Shown in pieces: positions 7,201-11,957 of a DNA stretch of 11,957 nt. This DNA is from Candidatus Geothermarchaeota archaeon. GTDB lineage: Archaea > Thermoproteota > Nitrososphaeria > Geothermarchaeales > JAUWBL01. Each line of letters begins with the position of its first letter. The stretch's first letter is position 1. The notes beneath the pieces were generated by a model. That model was not told the DNA's origin. It did no database searches and worked only from the letters and a program-made list of their open reading frames with translations. Both the position numbers and the translations under genes were made by a program. The stretch covers positions 1 through 11,957 of the forward strand of contig JAUWBL010000013.1 of assembly GCA_030601715.1 (NCBI GenBank), written 5' to 3'.

Positions 7201-8765
7201 TGATGGTTCATCTCGTCGACTCTACGTTCCACTTGCGAGAAGTCCAGGCCCATGACGGAGGATATCAACCTAACGATCCATCGCGACTTCGACGGAATGG
7301 AGTTGTAGAGCATCGCGACCTCTTCGATCTCCGCCGCCTTGAAGAGCCTAAGACCCAACACATAGATGACGATGCCTACAAGAAGAAGGAAAGGTAGCGC
7401 GACGAATATGGGGAGCGTCTGGACAGAACTCACAAGGATGTAGAAGAGGTACACCACAACGCCCATCATGATCGATGAGAGATAGGCCTTCCAAACAGCC
7501 TTTCTGTCCGTCTCGATCCCGATCCTCCGGTTCATGAAGTAGGCCGAAAGGAGGAAAGAGGAGACGAAGAGGGACGCCCGGGCTATGCCCGTCGCCAGGA
7601 ATCCGAACTGGCTGGCCAAGGCAGTCATTATGAGAAGATCTATGGCCGTGGCGAGGATGGTAGTGTACATGACCTCCTTGTTCAAGCCCGCCGCGATCAA
7701 ACTGCTCTGGTACAACCGCCCCAGAGCGGATATCCACATCCCGAGACCCATGACAGCAAAGATCGGAACTGCGTCAGCGAAAGTCGGTCCTGCTATGAGA
7801 GTGACGAGGGGGTAGGCCAACACGGCTCCGCCTATCCCGATCGGGGCGCTGAACAGCATGACGTACCTTCCTATTTCTTTCACCTTCTTGACGAGTTCCC
7901 TCGGACCTCCTTGTTGAAATGTTTCGGACAGGTGTGGAAGGGAGCCCGTGTAGATAGCGGTAGAGGCCGTGTCCAAGACCATGGCCCCCGTAGCAGCTAC
8001 GTGAAACGATCCCAAGAAGGTAAAGGGATACAACATGAGGAGGGCAATGCGGTCTCCATAAGTAGTGACCGTTTCAGCGATGTCTGACACGAACAGGGGG
8101 AGCGCGCGTCTAACCATCTTCATTGGAGAGTGTGGAATCCTTGGTGGACCGAACTCCCTGAGATCCTCCGCTAGGACCAGCATGAAGCCGATGCCCTCCC
8201 CGATCAGCCAGCCTGACAGAAGGCCGGATATCCCCCACAAGGGGACTAGAGCGATTGCCATGAGTCTTCTGAGCGTGAACGACCCCGCGACGTAGACCGA
8301 GAGGATTTCAAATCGTTTCAGACCCTCCAATCCGCCTCCTCCTAGGTACCTAGCAGACGCAATGACGAGAACGGAAAGGAGAAGATTTGCATCGAGTTCG
8401 GGGTTGGGCGTGTCTAGGAGGTGAAGATAGGAGAGAAGGCGGACTGTCAGAATGCTCAACGTGAGTATGGGGAGGAGCCCCACAATGAAGGATGTCCAAA
8501 AGATCCTGCTGCGGTTGTCTGCATTTCCTTCGGAGTGCAGCCCAGAGATCATTCTGACCATGATCTTCTTGAGACCCAGGTTTCCTGTCAGTGACACAGC
8601 GTTCAGCGCGATGATCAGCAGTGCGTATTGCCACGCCAAGTCCGCTCCGAGAAACCGTATTAGTATGCTAAAGGTGAGGATGCTGATCAGAAACACGGTT
8701 CCCTGCTGAAGGAGGACGGCGCCTATGCTCCTAGCCAAGCCAAACTGGTACCGAGGTGAGGACAT
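7197..8765 (-). CDS. Polysaccharide/lipid-linked glycan flippase-like membrane protein
   Basis: This is a 522-residue polytopic membrane protein of the MOP superfamily (Wzx/RfbX polysaccharide-transport type), with roughly 12-14 hydrophobic spans along its whole length and basic loops between them. The N-terminus (ARSIGAVLLQQGTVFLISIL) is typical of these proteins, with a first span from about residue 16. Relatives move lipid-linked sugars across the membrane; in archaea that usually serves N-glycosylation or surface polysaccharide. No glycosyltransferase or oligosaccharyltransferase lies in the window, so the substrate cannot be inferred. The ATG at 8765 is the first gene position of a minus-strand operon and its TGA overlaps the nop5 GTG. 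Pairing with RNP genes is odd for this family (see findings). A MATE-type drug exporter is less likely, because the sequence matches the Wzx pattern better, but subfamily assignment by eye is limited. Confidence 0.85.
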   Translation of the reverse strand: MSSPRYQFGLARSIGAVLLQQGTVFLISILTFSILIRFLGADLAWQYALLIIALNAVSLTGNLGLKKIMVRMISGLHSEGNADNRSRIFWTSFIVGLLPILTLSILTVRLLSYLHLLDTPNPELDANLLLSVLVIASARYLGGGGLEGLKRFEILSVYVAGSFTLRRLMAIALVPLWGISGLLSGWLIGEGIGFMLVLAEDLREFGPPRIPHSPMKMVRRALPLFVSDIAETVTTYGDRIALLMLYPFTFLGSFHVAATGAMVLDTASTAIYTGSLPHLSETFQQGGPRELVKKVKEIGRYVMLFSAPIGIGGAVLAYPLVTLIAGPTFADAVPIFAVMGLGMWISALGRLYQSSLIAAGLNKEVMYTTILATAIDLLIMTALASQFGFLATGIARASLFVSSFLLSAYFMNRRIGIETDRKAVWKAYLSSIMMGVVVYLFYILVSSVQTLPIFVALPFLLLVGIVIYVLGLRLFKAAEIEEVAMLYNSIPSKSRWIVRLISSVMGLDFSQVERRVDEMNHQ

Positions 8766-8801
8766 GGGTCTTGCCGCGTAGTGATCCCGAGAAGTCTTTG
8801 G

Positions 8802-8837
8802 TCAACCGTGAATACTGAAATCAACCGTTCTTAAGCG
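8802..8837. promoter_or_regulatory. Divergent promoter region, flippase operon and eS30
   Basis: The 136-bp space between the flippase operon (minus) and eS30 (plus) holds an exact 8-bp direct repeat, TCAACCGT, at 8802-8809 and 8821-8828, start-to-start 19 bp, about two helical turns. Between the copies, CAGTATTC on the minus strand (8816-8809) is TATA-like and would give a short leader for the ATG at 8765. On the plus strand TTCTTAAGCG (8828-8837) is the best AT-rich element for eS30. The repeat is seen directly; the promoter roles are inferred. Confidence 0.3.
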
Positions 8838-8901
8838 TTCCCGCGTAGCATGGGGGAAAAGGCGTATGGAAAGTGACACCTCCTACAGTGTAGGGACTCA
8901 A

Positions 8902-9072
8902 ATGCCGACCCACGGAAGCGTTGCTAAGGCTGGCAAGGTTAGGTCGCAGACCCCGGTTGTCGAGGGCCGAGAGAGGAAGTCTCCCTCGTCGAAACTGAGG
9001 AACGGACGCAACTACCGCGTCAAGTTCATACTCAAGAGGAATCCAGGACGGGGATACAGGAGATGGAGATAG
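8902..9072 (+). CDS. rps30e: Small-subunit ribosomal protein eS30
   Basis: eS30 is a small basic protein of the 30S subunit, found in many TACK and Asgard archaea and in eukaryotes. The 56-residue product starts MPTHGSVAKAGKVRSQTP, the family signature, and continues with a strongly basic stretch ending FILKRNPGRGYRRWR. The ATG at 8902 lies exactly at the conserved MPTHGS start with a weak TAGGGA upstream. An in-frame ATG at 8866 would add 12 residues not seen in the family. It is divergent from the flippase-nop5-fibrillarin operon, so two translation-related units may share one control region. It ends 10 nt inside the doubtful frame at 9063 and lies about 210 nt ahead of gatD. Assignment is firm from sequence; the phylogenetic reading is established knowledge. 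Confidence 0.92.
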   Translation: MPTHGSVAKAGKVRSQTPVVEGRERKSPSSKLRNGRNYRVKFILKRNPGRGYRRWR

Positions 9073-9239
9073 AGCCCGGTTTCGAACAGCGGGGATCGAA
9101 AAGCCCAGCCTCAACTCCTAGTACTCTCGAACGCGTCTCGGACACTTGCGTCCGAAGCATTACTTTACATGGCTCAGAGGACTACTTTGTGAAGTTCATA
9201 TGCCGTTCACACAAACCCCGTATGTCAGAACGGCTGTAG
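9063..9239 (+). CDS. Possible small protein after eS30 (58 codons), doubtful
   Basis: I do not recognise this frame. It starts with an ATG that overlaps the last 10 nt of eS30 and ends at TAG 9237-9239, 44 nt before gatD. The first half is Ser/Pro-rich. The second half looks more protein-like (SEDYFVKFICRSHKP). Another reading frame immediately afterwards encodes CQNGCRACEHEL, a CxxxCxxC pattern that would follow if a base were missing or added near 9220. Third-position GC is unremarkable. No Shine-Dalgarno was seen beyond the eS30 coding sequence. It could equally be an untranslated leader of gatD; the rest of 9240-9283 holds only the gatD ribosome site. Confidence 0.3.
   Translation: MEIEPGFEQRGSKSPASTPSTLERVSDTCVRSITLHGSEDYFVKFICRSHKPRMSERL
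9138..9155. repeat. Hairpin between eS30 and gatD
   Basis: TCGGAC and GTCCGA form a perfect 6-bp stem around the loop ACTTGC, 66 nt after the eS30 stop. No T tract follows on the plus strand. It may be a 3' processing or termination structure for eS30 mRNA, a leader structure for gatD, or coincidence within the doubtful small frame. Confidence 0.3.
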
Positions 9240-9266
9240 AGCCTGCGAACACGAGCTCGAAACCCT

Positions 9267-9273
9267 AGGAGGG
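9267..9273 (+). promoter_or_regulatory. Strong Shine-Dalgarno for gatD
   Basis: AGGAGGG ends 10 nt before the ATG at 9284. It is among the strongest ribosome sites in the window and fixes the start of the GatD N-terminal domain. Confidence 0.75.
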
Positions 9274-9283
9274 ATCTGGGAAA

Positions 9284-9529
9284 ATGGAGAAGGGTACACC
9301 AGGATACCGTGGAAGGCTCCACGAAATGCTCAACTCACGGGGGATTGCGGTCGGAGATGTGGTCAGGATAACCAGGGAAGACAGGATCTTCCAAGGCATG
9401 CTAATGCCACGCCCCGAGTTGTCCGACGATAGGCACCTCGTCATCAAACTATCCAACGGATACAACATAGGGATACGCGTCGATTCCTCCGTGAGTCTTG
9501 AACGAGAGGGGGATGCGAGGAGAAGTTGA
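9284..9529 (+). CDS. gatD: GatD N-terminal domain, separate reading frame
   Basis: GatD, with GatE, converts Glu-tRNA(Gln) to Gln-tRNA(Gln); GatD releases ammonia from an amide donor. In known archaea it is one chain of about 420-450 residues: a small N-terminal domain of about 80 residues, a linker, then an L-asparaginase-type domain. This 81-residue frame is the whole N-terminal domain: YRGRLHEMLNSRGIAVGDVV, IFQGMLMPR, LSDDRHLVIKLSNGYNIGIR. It stops at TGA 9527-9529 within the linker. The asparaginase domain follows in another frame, overlapping as TTGA. Either the gene is truly split, translation slips back one base, or one base is missing from the assembly in GGGGG at 9508-9512. Domain identity is secure; separate status is open. 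Confidence 0.88.
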   Translation: MEKGTPGYRGRLHEMLNSRGIAVGDVVRITREDRIFQGMLMPRPELSDDRHLVIKLSNGYNIGIRVDSSVSLEREGDARRS

Positions 9530-10605
9530 CTCCTGCCAAGCCTTCTCCTCGGGTGACGATTCTTGGAACCGGGGGAACGATAGCAAGCAGAGTCGACTAC
9601 CGCACAGGAGCAGTCAAGCCAGCCGTCAGCTCTGAGGAATTGGCGGAGATTCTCCCAGAGCTTCGTGAGCTGGCCTTCATAGAGCCGGAAGTGATACTCA
9701 ACAAGTACAGCGAACACATCACCCCCAGTGACTGGACCACAATGGCTCAGATCACAGCCGACAAAATCGAGAGCGGGGTATCAGGCGTCGTCATTCTCCA
9801 CGGAACTGACACACTGGGGTACACCGCAGCTGCCTTGAGCTTCGCCCTCCGAGAGCTCCCCGTGCCCGTGGTAGTCGTTGGGTCCCAGCGGTCGTCCGAC
9901 AGGCCAAGCTCAGATGCAGCCTTGAACCTTATTTCGGCTGTTGCCGTGGCGGCCCGAGCCCCATTCGCGGAGGTGACGGTCGCGATGCACGAGAATCTGT
10001 CGGACGATTTCGTCCTACTGCACAGGGCCACTCGAGTCAGAAAGAACCACACGAGCAGGAGAGATGCCTTCCAAACCATTGACTCTACTCCCCTTGGACG
10101 CGTCAAGGGAGGATCGGAATTGGAGCTACTCACAGATGATTATCTAGGCAGAGATCCTGCGAGGGAGCTAAGACTGAGAGGAAGGTTCAACGAGAAGGTC
10201 GCTCTGCTCAAGTTCTATCCGAGCTTCGATCCTTCACTCATAGATTTTCTGGTCGACAAAGGGTACCTCGGATTCGTTCTGGAGGGTTCCGGGTTGGGCC
10301 ATATCAACGACAGGTCGTACCGATCGCTGGAGAGGGCCAGCGAGAAAGGTGTTCACGTCTTCGTGACCTCCCAGTGCATATGGGGGCGGACTAACTTGAG
10401 GGTCTACGATACGGGTAGAGATCTGTTGAGGCTGGGAGTCGTCCCTCTCGAGAACATGCTGGCAGAAACAGCTCTCGTCAAACTCATGTGGGCGCTCGGG
10501 AACTTCGAGAAAGGTGACGAGGTTGTGGAGGCGGTGAAGACCAATATCGCCGGTGAGATCGTGGAGAGAAGCCTGGGTGGGCCACAGAGGGGCTTCAGGG
10601 ATTGA
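9526..10605 (+). CDS. gatD: GatD asparaginase-type domain, separate reading frame
   Basis: This is the amidase part of Glu-tRNA(Gln) amidotransferase subunit D, supplying ammonia to GatE. The 359 residues start at a TTG and show the asparaginase motifs of GatD: ILGTGGTIAS with the catalytic Thr at about 18, HGTDT with T94-D95, GSQRSSDRPSSDAALN, and the GatD-type VRKNHTSRRDAF with K173. The rest is complete through NIAGEIVER near the C-terminus. It lacks the GatD N-terminal domain, which is encoded just upstream in the other frame (9284-9529). GAGGAG ends three to four nt before the TTG, a rather close ribosome site. An in-frame TGA at 9499-9501 means the frame cannot extend further upstream. 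The TGA stop overlaps the gatE TTG. A plain L-asparaginase is unlikely given the GatD-specific motifs and the gatE neighbour. Confidence 0.93.
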   Translation: MTPAKPSPRVTILGTGGTIASRVDYRTGAVKPAVSSEELAEILPELRELAFIEPEVILNKYSEHITPSDWTTMAQITADKIESGVSGVVILHGTDTLGYTAAALSFALRELPVPVVVVGSQRSSDRPSSDAALNLISAVAVAARAPFAEVTVAMHENLSDDFVLLHRATRVRKNHTSRRDAFQTIDSTPLGRVKGGSELELLTDDYLGRDPARELRLRGRFNEKVALLKFYPSFDPSLIDFLVDKGYLGFVLEGSGLGHINDRSYRSLERASEKGVHVFVTSQCIWGRTNLRVYDTGRDLLRLGVVPLENMLAETALVKLMWALGNFEKGDEVVEAVKTNIAGEIVERSLGGPQRGFRD

Positions 10606-11957
10606 GATCGAGACTCGACTATGGAGAGATCGGTCTCAAAGTGGGGGTGGAGATTCACCTTCAGTTGTCAACGGAGAGGAAGCTGTTTTGCCATTGTCCC
10701 ACAGCTCTGGACGAGAAGGCGACAGGCAGGTTCACTAGACGTTTGAGACCGACACAGAGCGAACTCGGTCAGGTCGATCCGGCGGCTCTTTTCGAGTTTG
10801 AGAAGGGAAAGATCATAGAATACTGGAATCCAGAAGCCTCCTCGTGTCTGGTGGAGATGGATGAAGAACCCCCCCACTCTTTGAATCCCGAAGCACTGTT
10901 TTCAGCCATCAGGATGGCGAGGTTTCTTCACTCGTACGTCGCCGACGAGATCCACGTGATGAGGAAGATAGTCATTGACGGTTCCAATACGGGAGGGTTT
11001 CAGCGAACATGTATCGTGGCACTAGGGGGAGATATTCTGCTCGACGACGGGGGGAGCGTGCCCATACAGACCGTCTGTTTGGAAGAGGACGCCGCTAGAA
11101 TTGTGAAACAGAAAGAAGGCGTATCCACGTACATGTTGGACCGATTGGGCATTCCCCTCATCGAGGTCGTAACCTCCCCAGCGATAGGCTCTCCGTCGAA
11201 GGCCGTCGACGTTGCACTCAGGATCGGCCGCATAGGAAGGGCGACAGGTTACGTAAAAGACGAGCTGGGAGCCATCAGACAGGACGCCAACATCTCAGTC
11301 CGAGATGGTACGGTGGTAGAAGTGAAGGGGATTCAGCGTCTATCCCAGCTTCGCAAGGTTGTGGAGTTCGAGGCCCAAAGACAGGTCTCCCTCGTGAATA
11401 TCTCGAACGAACTTGGGTCCAAGGGCGTATCGAAAGACGATCTACAGGTGCAACCGGTCGATGTGTCCGAGGCCTACGAGGACACGAAAAGCGAGACCTT
11501 GTCGGAAGCCCTCAGCCGAGGGGACAAGATCTACGCCGTGAAACTCAAAGGCTTCTCAGGGCTTCTCAGTAGAGACACAGCTCCAGGTTATCGGCTGGCG
11601 TCCGAGATGGTCGAGAAGGTCAGGTTTTGGACCGATGTCAAGGGGCTCTTTCACACCGACGAGATGCCCTCTCAAGGAATCACCGACCGGGAGATACGCC
11701 GGATGATGTCGAAACTATCAGCATCCGACGGCGATGCCGCAGTCTTCATATTTGGAGAACCAGCTGAGATCACAGAAGCTCTACGCAGAGTCCTTGAGAG
11801 AGCACTGGAAGCGCTCTCGGGAGTTCCCTACGAGACACGAGGCTGCCGGGAGGATGGCAGCACATATTTCCTGAGACCGAGACCTGGAATGTCCAGGATG
11901 TATCCGGAGACAGACATCCCTCCCATACCGGTGACACCGGAACTGCTGCAAAGAGTC
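10602..11957 (+). CDS. gatE: Glu-tRNA(Gln) amidotransferase subunit GatE (3' end beyond window)
   Basis: GatE binds tRNA(Gln), phosphorylates the misacylated glutamate and amidates it with ammonia delivered from GatD. About 452 of the usual 610-640 residues are in the window. Visible in order: GLKVGVEIHLQL (11-22), KLFCHCPT (about 28-35), DGSNTGGFQRT (about 126-136), LEEDAARI, the DRLGIPLIEVVTSP block, the EVKGIQRLSQLRKVVEFEAQ segment, the start of the AspRS-like insertion at YAVKLKGFSGLL (about 311-322), and FLRPRPGMSRMYPETDIPP (about 423-441). The latter insertion separates GatE from bacterial GatB. The start is the TTG at 10602, overlapping the gatD stop as TTGA; the ATG at 10621 is in another frame. 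GAGGGG lies about 10 nt upstream. EIHLQL differs slightly from the common EIHQQL. Confidence 0.96.
   Translation, partial: MRSRLDYGEIGLKVGVEIHLQLSTERKLFCHCPTALDEKATGRFTRRLRPTQSELGQVDPAALFEFEKGKIIEYWNPEASSCLVEMDEEPPHSLNPEALFSAIRMARFLHSYVADEIHVMRKIVIDGSNTGGFQRTCIVALGGDILLDDGGSVPIQTVCLEEDAARIVKQKEGVSTYMLDRLGIPLIEVVTSPAIGSPSKAVDVALRIGRIGRATGYVKDELGAIRQDANISVRDGTVVEVKGIQRLSQLRKVVEFEAQRQVSLVNISNELGSKGVSKDDLQVQPVDVSEAYEDTKSETLSEALSRGDKIYAVKLKGFSGLLSRDTAPGYRLASEMVEKVRFWTDVKGLFHTDEMPSQGITDREIRRMMSKLSASDGDAAVFIFGEPAEITEALRRVLERALEALSGVPYETRGCREDGSTYFLRPRPGMSRMYPETDIPPIPVTPELLQRV

Noticed and set aside
8821..9114. Minus-strand frame opposite eS30
   Set aside because: It is an antisense shadow of the clearly identified eS30 gene.
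9073..9283. tRNA or box C/D guide RNA in the eS30-gatD gap
   Set aside because: GGTTTCGAAC near 9080 recalls a T loop, but no acceptor or anticodon stems fit, and no paired RTGATGA and CTGA boxes were found in any gap.
1..11957. Mobile elements, CRISPR arrays, defence islands
   Set aside because: No transposase, integrase, spaced repeats or nuclease-effector cluster was seen; the genes are housekeeping in character and composition looks even.

Overview
The window is archaeal chromosome. Diagnostic genes are the Nop5-fibrillarin pair of the box C/D ribonucleoprotein, the archaeal-only GatDE tRNA amidotransferase, ribosomal protein eS30 and a full-type SMC ATPase. eS30 is known mainly from TACK and Asgard archaea and eukaryotes, and canonical SMC is missing from cultured Crenarchaeota. 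A non-crenarchaeal TACK lineage (Bathyarchaeia or Nitrososphaeria relatives) or an Asgard archaeon therefore fits best; this is inference. GTG and TTG starts are common, base composition looks moderately GC-rich and even, and nothing suggests a mobile element, a CRISPR array or a phage.

Layout: 1-3390 (minus) is SMC, cut by the left window edge just after its Walker B motif. 3391-3641 is a gene-poor gap with two hairpins and a near-palindrome. 3642-3986 (minus) is a small single-pass membrane protein I do not recognise. 4081-4572 (minus) is a Mut7-C-type RNase with a zinc ribbon. 4685-5380 (plus) is an unrecognised soluble protein, divergent from the RNase and ending directly against the fibrillarin stop codon.

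8765 down to 5381 (minus) is a compact three-gene operon: a polytopic lipid-linked-saccharide flippase-like protein, Nop5 and fibrillarin, joined by 4-nt overlaps (GTGA, then ATAG). Nop5 and fibrillarin form the guide-RNA-directed 2'-O-methyltransferase. Homology requires fibrillarin to start upstream of its first ordinary start codon, and the best candidate is an ATA codon behind a strong Shine-Dalgarno sequence.

Divergent from the operon, 8902-9072 (plus) encodes eS30, followed by a doubtful 58-codon frame. Then 9284-11957 (plus) encodes the transamidation enzyme for Gln-tRNA(Gln). GatD is split into two overlapping reading frames exactly at its interdomain linker. GatE follows with the same TTGA overlap and runs off the right edge. 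The two observations most worth checking are the split gatD and the ATA start of fibrillarin. I found no convincing new multi-gene defence or metabolic system.
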